Shown here: piece after piece, positions 37,401 through 46,704 of the stretch
How positions within the stretch are numbered: position 1 is the first letter of the stretch
How the letters are laid out: each line of letters opens with the position of its first letter
Origin: Tritrichomonas foetus
Lineage: Eukaryota; Parabasalia; Tritrichomonadida; Tritrichomonadidae
NCBI GenBank assembly: GCA_001839685.1
Contig: MLAK01000587.1
Span: forward strand, 33,155 to 97,154
Length of the DNA: 64,000 nt
Direction of reading: 5' to 3'
Translations under genes and position numbers: made by a program
The notes under the pieces: generated by a model
What the model was told of the DNA's origin: nothing
Seen by the model: only the letters and a program-made list of their open reading frames with translations
The model's database searches: none

Positions 37401-38584
37401 CAAATTCTCATTTCGCTGTCACTCAAGATGAAATTGAATCAAAAGTTTTCAGTATCTATCCTGACCAACATACTGTTATAGTTTCAACAATTATCAAAAG
37501 TGATTTTTATTTATTGCTTTTTGGTGAAGAAGTCAATGCAGAATTCATTTCCTTAATTACAAAATTATCCTCAATTATAAAAATATATTTTGATAACTAC
37601 GTTTTATCATCAAGACGAGAATTAATTGCTGTTGCGGAAATGAATAAGTTAGATTTCTATAATTCTACTGTTTCCAATGAATATTTAAATTCAATTAATT
37701 TTTCATCAAATACTTTATCAGAATCTCAACAAATTGAAGCAATGATGAAAATAATTTTAAACTTGAGCATTTTAAATTTGTTGAAAATTGATTTATATCG
37801 TCTTTCTTTAATTCTATATGAAATCAAAAGTCATTATAATTCAATTCCTTATCATAATTTCACACACGCTTTAGATGTGACGCAATTCGTGTATTTATGC
37901 TTGATGAAAGGGAAATTTACCTCACTTTTTTCCAGTATCGAAATAGCTGCAATTTTCTTTGCAGCAGCTTGCCACGATATTGAGCATAAGGGAATTGATT
38001 CAACAACAATGAATAAATGCAATACACCATTCTCTTTCGCTTTTGGTGTTTTATCACCACTTGAAAGAAATCATGCATTTACTGCTTCAGAAATTCTCAA
38101 AAAGTCAGATATTTCAAAAGTTTTCAATAATGAAAAATTCTGGAATTTTTTCATGAATGTGATTTTTGCAACTGATATTACACGATCGACAGAGTTTCTC
38201 AATAAATTTAATGAGATTAAAGATAAATTTGATAAAAGCAAGTCTGAACATAAACTATTACTCGCACAATTCATTATCATTTGTGGAAATGTGGCAAATT
38301 GTGCTAGACCTTTTGAATTTGCATCAAAAATGGCTGAAGCAATTGATTCGGAAATGAAAATACAAATTGAATATGAAACCAACCATTTAAACACCGAAAA
38401 TGAAGTAAAGCTGAGTCCATTGAAAGAAAGAGAAACAGAGTTCATTGAAACAACAGTAAGACCACTATTCAAATCTCTTTGCAGCTTTATTCCTGACATG
38501 GACAACCTACAAAGTATTCTCGATGATAATTTAAGAAAATGGAAAGAATACCAAGGTGAAAATGCACCAACATCATCGTCATAA
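34448..38584 (+). CDS. GAF-containing cyclic nucleotide phosphodiesterase homologue, probably inactive
   Basis: The 1378-residue protein has an N-terminal coiled coil, a GAF-like region (about 130-690), an Asn/Glu low-complexity insert (about 725-895), and a class I PDE catalytic fold (about 1050-1370). YHNFTHALDV near 1135 and HDIEHKG near 1175 keep the two His and first Asp. However, the second metal Asp is Asn (CGNVANCARP, against VGDISNVSRP in the paralogue at 46705-49968). The Asn of HDxxHxGxxN is Ser, and the invariant purine-clamp Gln aligns with Glu in ETEF. These changes predict loss of cyclic nucleotide hydrolysis, so it may be a regulatory pseudo-enzyme or nucleotide sensor. GAF domains often bind cAMP or cGMP. 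Substitution calls rest on a hand alignment. Confidence 0.85.
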   Translation: MTSKPPSGLRLGTAKIASLANVTVPDVGHSPTPHRRIVIQEPSAEFLRNLNQLQTQLQKTVKSLEGQREVMGERVEFFENYVLKNQETASHLRQRIAQLSCHGDFTKDSENNGVSQAEELTQDTVVDFLQNQPLILNIFLHEDADQVFTDYAQKVPSDTLPSFLKYSTQQLHRFSQCYSLFANLISKTHDPTFLESLTNTVKQIYKSNTCLIFIKDQKTGHLSTFFDSKEMQISLGDSVTVISDAMNTQTCKTYTDPSSSPFFSPSFDPLFNPDNQALILIPIVTDAVLYVLHTDPQSFCFTEEDRSVGTLLSLLIYPLLHDHLNYEIISKEVERRSILASFENDITYIDSFIKLIPFLQNSLKEKISALHSRLFLIRENDALTYLIKESQILQKSFEICGTVQWIIQNKQYIITEKLNNITIPSYKPEIDEWALNQPFLSFPIYGASNDVAAVISIAGKDGAVKFSEWDFEFMLSITSVLGIIVPKCLENEQRAEALQAKVDYEQFPISFSSLKPENFLKPDFLKEVALKIVEVIKCEWLSIFINTQFAISLHNNDLYDQPIITTSFSSVLFQNEANAINSSDISRVNGFEAQKDIKPSSLITITNQGVTIVAINAITQVAHFLQAHESILAAFASVVLIARNINELGTTIENSKLSIQSLHSIFEMSNQAIKEETPLLSLMKTLCELLKMKHYCYIKRIKLNRSFEVILSSENTNTYKTTKGITNNENNNQNETNNNTNKCSLLNNDKYINDKNENKYENSQNNENNNETENNNENENNNETENNNENENNNETDNNNEVENNNEVENNNEAKNNNETQNNNENEDNHENADNHENKDNNENEDNNENENSQNNENNKENEDNNENEEDKNNENEEDKSNEKSEVPIQNNEKHDKFEGDINAENNNETICVSSTSTFDNSEDNLNEHKNENQDENESKNDIIDNNEKIEFNKKIDNDQIDEGDENEVITIPDSDPLIIKAMEANSHFAVTQDEIESKVFSIYPDQHTVIVSTIIKSDFYLLLFGEEVNAEFISLITKLSSIIKIYFDNYVLSSRRELIAVAEMNKLDFYNSTVSNEYLNSINFSSNTLSESQQIEAMMKIILNLSILNLLKIDLYRLSLILYEIKSHYNSIPYHNFTHALDVTQFVYLCLMKGKFTSLFSSIEIAAIFFAAACHDIEHKGIDSTTMNKCNTPFSFAFGVLSPLERNHAFTASEILKKSDISKVFNNEKFWNFFMNVIFATDITRSTEFLNKFNEIKDKFDKSKSEHKLLLAQFIIICGNVANCARPFEFASKMAEAIDSEMKIQIEYETNHLNTENEVKLSPLKERETEFIETTVRPLFKSLCSFIPDMDNLQSILDDNLRKWKEYQGENAPTSSS
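36622..37130 (+). repeat. Coding Asn/Glu repeat tract
   Basis: Imperfect repeats of AACAATGAAAATGAAAAT and variants encode NNE[NTV]E modules for about 170 residues inside the phosphodiesterase homologue. The repeat unit is a multiple of three, so length changes keep the frame. It separates the GAF-like region from the catalytic domain as a probable disordered linker. Confidence 0.9.
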
Positions 38585-38737
38585 TTATTATTATAACTCG
38601 AATTGTAATTTAGTTTTATAAATGTATGTATTATTTTATTAATTCTATGTATGATTGCTTTCTGTGATTTTTCTTATGATGCTTGAAAAATTGATTCGAC
38701 CATTTATAAATGCCACTTTTATTAACAAAGTTCCAAC

Positions 38738-39982
38738 ATGTTTCTAAATATATTTGGCCGCACGCCTAAAGAAATAAATCAAATGAAATTAGGACGACGA
38801 AGGGAACCAAATACAGATTATGCGCATATTGCCTGGTCGTCTGTTTATCCAATTAGCGGACATGAAGAAATTTACCAATTTACGATCGATGATATTATTA
38901 TTATTGCTGTCTCGATTTTTACGACATTGGCGGTTTGGTTTTCATTTAGGTATTATTCTTTATTCGCTTACATGTTTAGATTTTGGGATGCCAGCGAAAT
39001 TTATGCAAGTTATAAATTATCATCAAATATGACTTTACGATACAATGATCCATATCAAAAAATATACAAAGTCCATTACCAGTATTTTTTGAATCCACTT
39101 CCGCTTCCACGGAGCGTTTTTCGGATTTTTTATTATCTCTCATTTGGAAAAGCCAAAATTGCACAATTTCTATTCACACTCACCTTTTCTACCTTATCGG
39201 CTTTAATTTTCCGTCGTTTATTAATTGTTTATGAAATCAACAAATCTCCATTATTTTCATCAATCATATTTTGTATGTTTCCTGTCAGACATCTATTATT
39301 CAAAAGCCTTCCAACATATGATGAGTTTTTCTTTACTCTTATTTTATTATCTTTTCTATTTTATCGAATGGACTACCAAATTCCGTTATTAATCACAATT
39401 TTAGCAGCTTGTTTAACTCGATTTGAAGGGATTATTTTATTTTTGGTATTCTTTACATGTAATGTCATTGCAGTTGATTTTAAAGGAATTTTATTCTACG
39501 GCGCTCCATGTTTTCTGACATTCTTGTTTTATACCATTCAATATCCGAACTTTACGAATTTCATCATTCCAAATTGGCATGATTCAAAAGATTCATTTAA
39601 ATTTTCGTGTTATCATCATTTCTTTGAATTGAGGAAAGCAATTTCAAATTTAAGAGTCATTCACTCATCTGAAATGGTTTGGTTTCCTGGAATTTTCGGC
39701 GCTTTACTTTTGTTGTATCAATCTTTGCCGCTTTCATTGTTTTGTTTCTTTTATTCAATTTTCTTATCGTTTATTAAGTCAAAAGATCTCCATCGTTTTG
39801 CAATTCCGATTCACGTCATTTCTATTTTGATTGGATTTGATTTTTGCTTGTCTCAGCCAATGATGAAATTTGTGATTTCTTGTTTGATTCCGGTTTTCTT
39901 TTTAGGTGAGCTTTATTATTGCGGTTACCAGATTCGGTCTCATCTGTGTCCAGATGAATTGATTTATTATTTATACAATTAA
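38738..39982 (+). CDS. Multi-pass membrane protein, possibly GT-C-type
   Basis: The 414-residue protein has about eight to ten hydrophobic helices starting near residue 52 (DIIIIAVSIFTTLAVWFSF) and continuing to the C-terminus. A hydrophilic loop sits between the first two helices (FRFWDASEIYASYKLSS, then NDPYQKIYKVHYQYFLNP). Internal motifs such as YDEFFFTLILLSFLF, LTRFEGIILFLVFF and HRFAIPIHVISILIG are reminiscent of GT-C glycosyltransferases that use dolichol-linked sugars, where the first lumenal loop holds the acidic catalytic residues. That similarity is weak; a transporter or unrelated membrane enzyme cannot be excluded. Stop codon is TAAA. Confidence 0.65.
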   Translation: MFLNIFGRTPKEINQMKLGRRREPNTDYAHIAWSSVYPISGHEEIYQFTIDDIIIIAVSIFTTLAVWFSFRYYSLFAYMFRFWDASEIYASYKLSSNMTLRYNDPYQKIYKVHYQYFLNPLPLPRSVFRIFYYLSFGKAKIAQFLFTLTFSTLSALIFRRLLIVYEINKSPLFSSIIFCMFPVRHLLFKSLPTYDEFFFTLILLSFLFYRMDYQIPLLITILAACLTRFEGIILFLVFFTCNVIAVDFKGILFYGAPCFLTFLFYTIQYPNFTNFIIPNWHDSKDSFKFSCYHHFFELRKAISNLRVIHSSEMVWFPGIFGALLLLYQSLPLSLFCFFYSIFLSFIKSKDLHRFAIPIHVISILIGFDFCLSQPMMKFVISCLIPVFFLGELYYCGYQIRSHLCPDELIYYLYN

Positions 39983-40610
39983 AGAACTATCAATTTTATG
40001 CGTATTCTATCATTTTCGATATATTACTAAATGCTATTGTTATTTTAGTTATTTTTTACTTTTTTTCATTTCATTTCAAATATTTTTTACATCTGATCTG
40101 GGTCACTGATCAACATTAATATAACTAACAATCTCAGAAAACAATTACTTCTGATTAAAGTAATGATTCTGCATCCAGAGCATGTTTTAATGATTCAAAA
40201 TATATCAAATTTCACAAGTTCTTATATATATCGAAAATAATATCAACTTCATAGATAAATATTCTATTTACTTCGAATCGAATCATTAAAATTGATTTTC
40301 ATTGATGCTCTGTTGAATATTATAATGAATTTTTGTGGATCGTCGTTTTTAATTATAATTATGAATCAAAACATGAATAATCTACCAAATGTATGCTAAG
40401 TACAATTTTTCTAACTAAAATCGGATCACAAGAAATGATTATTGGGAGAATCAAAATGAGAGATTTTGATTTGAATGATTTTGACACTTCATATTTTGAA
40501 AATCTCATTGATTTTTGAGAATCTATTTGGTTTTATTCTCCAAAAATTTAAAAAATAGGTTAATATTTCAGCCTTTTCACAAAAATTTTACTCAATTTAC
40601 AAAAAAAATT
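39983..40610. other. Spacer upstream of a surface-protein gene, no gene seen
   Basis: About 630 bp AT-rich. The frame of the downstream gene is open back to 40515 but only with TTG, and that extension lacks protein character. No RNA gene recognised. Confidence 0.5.
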
Positions 40611-41888
40611 ATGCTCAACACTTCAATTATCGCCCTTACACTGGGAAGTTTATCCGCGTCTCCATTCTTTTATGCTCAGAATAATTTCCGAGCTGCACAT
40701 TGCGTTTTTAACAAATTTACAGCACCTGTTGTTTTCGCATCAAGATATCAAAAATTTGTCGCCGAACACTCAGTTTTTCAAAAAATGCTCAATCGCGGAA
40801 TTCTAATCGATATGGGAACCTATTCAAATACACGATATGACGAACACCAAACGATAAATGATTATGCAGCCACGACAATCATTCGTAGCTGCCTTTTTAT
40901 TGACTGCGAAACGAGTTTAGATAACGGAGGAGGCCTTCTCGTGAAGGCCACAAGCGGAACAGTCGAAATAATCTCAACCGGATTTACAAATTGTAAAACC
41001 TCCAAAAAGGGTGGCGCTTTTCACTGCTCATCAAAAAAACTGACACTCGATAAATCCTGCATCAGCTCCTGCTCAGCATCAAAAGATTGGGACGCATTCG
41101 GATTCGAGAGGCTAACCGAGGATTCAAGTGAAATTCGCTCCACGTACATTTACAACATCAACCCGAAGTCATCATCAACTGCTGCAGTTTTCATTAACTC
41201 ATCTCGTCCAAGCATTCAGATAAACAACCTGTCGACGATTGAGAGAAGCTCGATTAAGGCGATTTTGGAATTCGCTGAATTTGATACAACAACATTTAAA
41301 TATAATCTCATTTCGGAGTGCAAAGGAACAAGTCTGATATATTTTGCATGTGTGAAAACAGACACCTATTTAAGTACCATTAATTTCGTGAAGAATTCTG
41401 CATCAGATTCGATTGTTCATATTTCAGAAGGTTATGGAAAATTCCAAAATTGTTATTTCATGAACGATGATTCGAAATCATATTGTAACGTTTACAGTCG
41501 ATTCGAAGAGTGCGTTTTCAATGAGCCAAACGATCGCGATAAGTTCCCGAATAATGATTTTACATCAAAATGCACATTTAATTCGAAATTCACAACAGCA
41601 GACATTGATATACCTCTGGAAACAAAGAATGGTTGCTGGATACATTTAACACCAACTCAACAACCAACAACTTCAAGTTCAGAATCACAACAGATTTCCG
41701 ATTCTGGATCAATAACAGAGACACCAAAACCTGACTCGTCAAGCGGATCGCTAACGCTTGCTTCAATCCTGATTTCATTTGCAGCTATTGTTATTGCGGG
41801 ATGTGCTGTAGGATTCTTTGTGATAAAGTGGTGCAGAAATCGCAACTCACCCGAAAAGTCCATGATGATGATGTATTCACAGGTTTGA
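40611..41888 (+). CDS. Pmp-like beta-helix surface protein with TM anchor
   Basis: From the ATG at 40611 the protein is 425 residues. A signal peptide (MLNTSIIALTLGSLSAS) is followed by Cys-containing beta-helix rungs with GG[AG][FL] turns (LDNGGGLLVKATSG, SKKGGAFHCSSKKL). A Ser/Thr-rich stalk spans about residues 348-380, then one transmembrane helix (LASILISFAAIVIAGCAVGF) and a short basic tail ending in MMMMYSQV. The topology is a type I surface protein with an exposed beta-helix. It is the anchored counterpart of the secreted protein at 22498-23775, which has the same length and similar N-terminus but no anchor. A role in adhesion is plausible for the family, not shown here. Confidence 0.8.
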   Translation: MLNTSIIALTLGSLSASPFFYAQNNFRAAHCVFNKFTAPVVFASRYQKFVAEHSVFQKMLNRGILIDMGTYSNTRYDEHQTINDYAATTIIRSCLFIDCETSLDNGGGLLVKATSGTVEIISTGFTNCKTSKKGGAFHCSSKKLTLDKSCISSCSASKDWDAFGFERLTEDSSEIRSTYIYNINPKSSSTAAVFINSSRPSIQINNLSTIERSSIKAILEFAEFDTTTFKYNLISECKGTSLIYFACVKTDTYLSTINFVKNSASDSIVHISEGYGKFQNCYFMNDDSKSYCNVYSRFEECVFNEPNDRDKFPNNDFTSKCTFNSKFTTADIDIPLETKNGCWIHLTPTQQPTTSSSESQQISDSGSITETPKPDSSSGSLTLASILISFAAIVIAGCAVGFFVIKWCRNRNSPEKSMMMMYSQV

Positions 41889-42160
41889 AGTTAAATAAAG
41901 TAATATTACATGTCCATTTTTATTCTTTTCTGACTTGTGTTCTGATATGCAAATAAGCATAGTTAGTCATTCAAAATAAGGTTTATGCATGAAACTTGAT
42001 TTATAAATCAAGATATATAAATCTCTACTACATTAGATGATACTTTCCTGACATATTTCCATATCACATGCAGTATCAAAATAAACCAGTGAAGTAATAA
42101 TTATCAATTATCTGAAGACGAGTTTTCTTTTTCTTATCAGAAAGATTCTCATATTTCTAA
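41889..42160. other. Spacer, no gene seen
   Basis: AT-rich, containing TAAATAAA just after the TGA stop of the surface-protein gene, a likely polyadenylation signal. Confidence 0.5.
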
Positions 42161-42735
42161 ATGAACCAACCTAAAATAGTGTTATATAGCGATCTTTCAT
42201 TTACAAAGGACTTTCTAAATCAGGTTGAACAATCGGAAAATTCCAAAAGAAAGATTTATAAGGAATCAGTACAATCATTGGTGATATAATTCTTAATGAA
42301 ACCGGCTTCATGCTCATGGGCAGAGACACTGGTATCAAAGGTGCTAACAAAGTGACTGAAGATGAATTTGATAACAAAAGATGAGAACAAAGTCAATCAA
42401 TGTTGAGAAGTTTGAAAGATATCAAGATTTCGTATGCTGATGGATGTTTTCAAAAATTATTTAAACCTAATATCAACATGTTTTAGTCAATGAAAGAAGA
42501 TGTTAGGTCCAATGAATTCATCATAAACATGTGAGACGAGATTCCAAGAGATATTTTGATACAAGTGTTTGAGCAATCATCAGTTTGCTCATGACTCTTG
42601 AAAATCCTGATTTTAAATCGCTAGATATATTCAATCAAGTAATTAATGAAATAAGTGAAAATGCAATGATTTATGTATAAAAAGATATTAATGATATTCA
42701 ATCAGATATTACAAATCAAATCAAATATTATTAGT
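42161..42735 (+). pseudogene. Decayed protein-coding gene of unknown family
   Basis: An ATG at 42161 opens 42 codons (MNQPKIVLYSDLSFTKDFLN...) before a stop. Protein-like sequence then continues in a second frame (GDIILNETGFMLMGRDTGIK, then SLKDIKISYADGCFQKLF) and later in a third (MTLENPDFKSLDIFNQVINE), with several stops between. The composition is far less AT-driven than random frames nearby, so a frameshifted gene is likely. I do not recognise the family and no frame was rebuilt. Confidence 0.55.
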
Positions 42736-42912
42736 TGATTCTTTCAACCAAAAGGATGTGTTGCTATTTTTCTGATCCTTAAAATTTTACAAGCTAGGAC
42801 ATTATAATGTCTGAAATAAAGGAAAATGAAAATCAATAATAGTGAAAATGTAATAATAAATTTAATATAATAAAAAAACAATAACTGAAAATTATGTAAT
42901 TCAAAATGAAAA

Positions 42913-45900
42913 TTATAAATCATCATCATCATCAGGTAAAATCACTGGATCATCATCATCGTCTTCATCAAAACTTGAATCATCAGCACCCGCATAAGAT
43001 GGTTTTCCTCTTGTCCGTCTTGTTTCTTTGTCACTTGATGAATCTGGTCTGTAACATCTTTTCTTGAATCTTTCCATTTCTCTATCACCATGAACAACGA
43101 AGTCATCATCTTCAAAATCATCTTCATTATCATGAAAATCTGCATCATCATCGTCATAAGGATTTTTCTTCTTCTTTCTTTCAGTTCCTGATGACGAACC
43201 TCTGTTTGAACCATAAGTTCGCGATGGTGACCTTCGAATAATTGTTTCTTCATAATTCTGGTCTTCAATATCATCAGGATCATTAAAATCTCCATCGCTC
43301 AGATCTTCATCAAAAGTGTCTTGCCCTTTATATACATTTCGTTTTTTACCTCTCATTTCTCTTTCTTTTGCAAGTTTTTCTCTTTCTTTTCTTTCTTCTA
43401 AATCTTCCAAATCTTCATCAAAGTGAGAAAAGTCTTTATATATATCGACATCATCTGGATTTGTAATTACATGATTTAATCGTTCAACAAGAAGTTCAAC
43501 AGCATTTAAATCGCTCTGTGTGACATTAGGAAGTGTATTTTGGGTATCTAAGACACTGTTTATGTCAAACTGAAGTGAAATAATGTTTCGATACATATTA
43601 TTCATTAATCTTCTTTTTACAAGACCGAAATCAGATGGATAGATAATAGAAGGCACGAAAAATGTTTGCTTAAAATATGGGCGAAGTGAACGAACGGATT
43701 GAGCCGCGTGTAAAACTTTTATTACTGCTTTTGCTTGTGTTGCCATTTCACTTGGCATTACAGGAGTATAAACTTCATGCTTTTTAACAGAATATAGTTC
43801 CCATGGTGAATATGTTGTATCATCACCTGAATCATCACCCCAATCAAGTGAAATACTATTATACCAAGTATTTGTTTCATATTTTTCTAAAATTCTACCA
43901 GTGTATTTCTTTTCTGTAAAATCTGATTGTTTAAAGTAAATATCAACATCATCACCAATAGACATATTTTCATAGGCATCAACAGATGAACAAAATTGTT
44001 CAGCGAGGATGAAGAATGCTGGAGCATTTCCTATAGGATAGTCAAAAATGCGTGCTGGCTCAGCGTCTGCAATATCTAAACACTCAGGATGTTCAATTTC
44101 TTTTAAAAAGTTATATTTACCACGTGCAGTAATATCAAGTCTTTTCATAGTGATTTGACATTGATATTTTGAATGATGAACTTCTTGAATAACAAAAGCA
44201 CCAATATTTGGCCACCATATTTCGTTTTCTATAGATGGAAGAATAGTTTCACCCAAACTTGGATCATCAGCAATCATTTGTAAGTGCCCTTCTCGAATAT
44301 AGACTACACGATCACCAATTTGTGGGAAATATGTATTATGTGTTGGAGAATCAACAATTGTCCAAAATGGATAGCGATCTTGTGGTTTTCCATTATCGGC
44401 TGCATCTTCTTCTTCATCACTAGAAGATTCAGAACTTAAAATAGCTTCATGTTCATCAATATTAGCTGGAAGAGCATTCGAATTTGAATGGCTTACTTGT
44501 TCTGATTCACATTCTATTGTTGCAAATGGATGAACAGTTGTTAAAAATCGATCTTCAATATCTTGAAGAGCATAAAATGAAGGATGTGGTAAATAAGTCA
44601 TTTGTATGCTTTCAAAAGGGTAAGGACGATAATTTTCACAAAGACATTGATTGGTCTCATTATAGATTTTATCTCTTGGATTTTGATGAACAGGTTTTTT
44701 ATTAGAATCTTCAACTTCGCCGAGTTTTTCATCCCAATAGCTATCAGTGAAATCATTTGGAAAGAAATACAAAGAAGTATCACATGATTGTTCAGCATTT
44801 GGATCGAAGTTTGAACATTGACGGAAAACAGAAACACCACCAGCTGTATCTGTTGCATAAAAATCAAGACCATTTTCACTCCAATTTCCAGAATGCATTT
44901 TCCAAGTCGCATCAGGAATATTTAAAGTGTTCATAATTGTTGATGTTGCTGCATTGAAAATAATGACAGAGCTTTTACAAACAATTGCAACAACGTAAGG
45001 AATTTGAGGATGTGGTGAAACTTCAGTTGCCGAAGGAAGTCCTTCAGTTTTTCCAACAGGTTTTTCATTATCATCAACACTCCAAGCAATAAATTGAGTT
45101 GATGAACAAGCAAAAATTAAAGAAGAATCACATGAAAGGGCAAAAAGACAAGATTGCATTCTATTAAATATTCTTTTGGATTTATATGAGCGAATCAATT
45201 TCATTTCATCTCTAATTTCATACATAAGTGCAATTCCAGCTTTAGAAGAGAAAGCAAAGACAATATTTGGCATCATTGGATGAAAAAAGCAAAAATCACA
45301 ATGATTATCACCCATCGTAGCTTCCCAAAGCATTGATCCCATGACAGTAAAGACAACAATCTTGCCTGAATGTAAAGCAGCAGCAATTAACCTTCCACCT
45401 GGCGAAAAACAGCAATATCTGACAGGATCACGTAAAATGACAGTTTTATGAACAGGAAAACGATGACGATGAAGAGGTGGCTGATTATGGTCAATATCAG
45501 TCGCATATCTAATGATTATTCGACCATGTTCAGATGCAATTGCAATGAATTTTGAATCAGGTGAAAATGTAACACAATTAAAAGGCCATAATGCATTATC
45601 AAGAATTCGCTCAAGGCAACTTCCATTGATTAGCGACCAAATACGAATTGTTTGATCAGCAGAAATTGATGCAATCATTGTTCGGTCAGGTGATATTTCA
45701 GCAGTGATGACATCTGATTCATGTCCTTTGTAGGTATAAATCAATGAAAGGGAATTTAAATGCCATAGTTTCATGGTTCTGTCGGACGAAACAGTTAAAA
45801 AATAAAGTTTTGCCGGATCATGACATATCAATCGAACACATCTGGTGTGCCCAATAATTCTGTGGGTTAGCTGTATTTTCGAAATGTACTTCAAAAGAAG

Positions 45901-46194
45901 TGTTTTTCTGCGTTCTTGAGGCGATTGAAAAATATTTTCTTTATTTGAAAACGGTTTTGTTTTATATATAAGCGATGAGTAATCTGTTGGCGGGGCATTC
46001 GTATTAATTAAAACATTGACAAAATCTGGCGGAAGTGATGAAAGCGTTTTTTCGAGATTTCGTTGAGATTGAATTTGATTAAATGATTCTCGCCGATAAT
46101 TTGCTGCAATTTCTGGATCAAGCTGCTGGAGAAAAGTGTACACAAATGTTTGAGCTTCATTGTTAGCTTGTTTCTGTTGTGGGCTCACTCTCAT
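42913..46194 (-). CDS. BRWD/PHIP-like WD40 and bromodomain-related protein
   Basis: The first ATG is at 46194 (the open frame begins earlier with TTG), giving 1093 residues. WD40 repeats span about residues 115-480: IGHTRCVRLICHDPAKLYFL, SSDRTMKLWHLN, GHESDVITAEISPDRTMI, SADQTIRIWSL. The middle (about 615-850) has the block specific to BRWD/PHIP proteins, YFPQIGDRVVYIREGHLQMI and SISLDWGDDSGDDTTYSPWE, which forms a Tudor-like fold. A bromodomain-like helical segment follows (IIYPSDFGLVKRRLMNNMY) but lacks a convincing acetyl-lysine Asn. The tail is acidic with Lys/Arg patches. BRWD/PHIP proteins bind modified H3 and act with CUL4 ligases in animals; whether that holds here is unknown. Confidence 0.8.
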   Translation of the reverse strand: MRVSPQQKQANNEAQTFVYTFLQQLDPEIAANYRRESFNQIQSQRNLEKTLSSLPPDFVNVLINTNAPPTDYSSLIYKTKPFSNKENIFQSPQERRKTLLLKYISKIQLTHRIIGHTRCVRLICHDPAKLYFLTVSSDRTMKLWHLNSLSLIYTYKGHESDVITAEISPDRTMIASISADQTIRIWSLINGSCLERILDNALWPFNCVTFSPDSKFIAIASEHGRIIIRYATDIDHNQPPLHRHRFPVHKTVILRDPVRYCCFSPGGRLIAAALHSGKIVVFTVMGSMLWEATMGDNHCDFCFFHPMMPNIVFAFSSKAGIALMYEIRDEMKLIRSYKSKRIFNRMQSCLFALSCDSSLIFACSSTQFIAWSVDDNEKPVGKTEGLPSATEVSPHPQIPYVVAIVCKSSVIIFNAATSTIMNTLNIPDATWKMHSGNWSENGLDFYATDTAGGVSVFRQCSNFDPNAEQSCDTSLYFFPNDFTDSYWDEKLGEVEDSNKKPVHQNPRDKIYNETNQCLCENYRPYPFESIQMTYLPHPSFYALQDIEDRFLTTVHPFATIECESEQVSHSNSNALPANIDEHEAILSSESSSDEEEDAADNGKPQDRYPFWTIVDSPTHNTYFPQIGDRVVYIREGHLQMIADDPSLGETILPSIENEIWWPNIGAFVIQEVHHSKYQCQITMKRLDITARGKYNFLKEIEHPECLDIADAEPARIFDYPIGNAPAFFILAEQFCSSVDAYENMSIGDDVDIYFKQSDFTEKKYTGRILEKYETNTWYNSISLDWGDDSGDDTTYSPWELYSVKKHEVYTPVMPSEMATQAKAVIKVLHAAQSVRSLRPYFKQTFFVPSIIYPSDFGLVKRRLMNNMYRNIISLQFDINSVLDTQNTLPNVTQSDLNAVELLVERLNHVITNPDDVDIYKDFSHFDEDLEDLEERKEREKLAKEREMRGKKRNVYKGQDTFDEDLSDGDFNDPDDIEDQNYEETIIRRSPSRTYGSNRGSSSGTERKKKKNPYDDDDADFHDNEDDFEDDDFVVHGDREMERFKKRCYRPDSSSDKETRRTRGKPSYAGADDSSFDEDDDDDPVILPDDDDDL

Positions 46195-46704
46195 AACAAC
46201 TTGAAATTTTGCAAGAGTTTTTTCAAAAACTTTTTCAGAAAGTATGAAATTTTTCAAGATTAATTCAATTAGATACCATTTAAATCTTATCAATTCAATC
46301 AGTCAAAAAGGAATGACTTCTATTTTCAAGTGTAATGAATCATCTAAAGAACAATAAATCAACCAGTTGTCTCTATAAATGCATTTCTTTGCATTTCAGA
46401 TGATTTAAAACGAAATAATTGATATGTTATATGTGATTCACCTTTATTGAAATGGATATGATCCAATTTCATAGATGATCAACGTATACAAATCAAAATC
46501 AAAACACTGGATTTACTTTATGGGTAAAACTATTCTAAAAAAGGGGAAAATTAATTATCCATTTCATTAGAATTTTATTTCCGAAAAGTAAATCAGGTGA
46601 ATTACTCAGGTTATTAGAACAAACTAACAAGAACAGTTCAAAACAAGTCATAATAAAAGAATCATAAAAATAAATGATATTTATAAACAACATAGAAATT
46701 AATC
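46195..46704. other. Spacer between two minus-strand genes, no gene seen
   Basis: About 510 bp AT-rich; holds the promoter of the BRWD-like gene and the 3' flank of the phosphodiesterase gene. The frame to 46293 lacks an ATG. Confidence 0.5.

Noticed and set aside
46195..46293. N-terminal extension of the BRWD-like protein beyond the ATG at 46194
   Set aside because: The extension opens with TTG and contains no ATG; trichomonad genes start with ATG.
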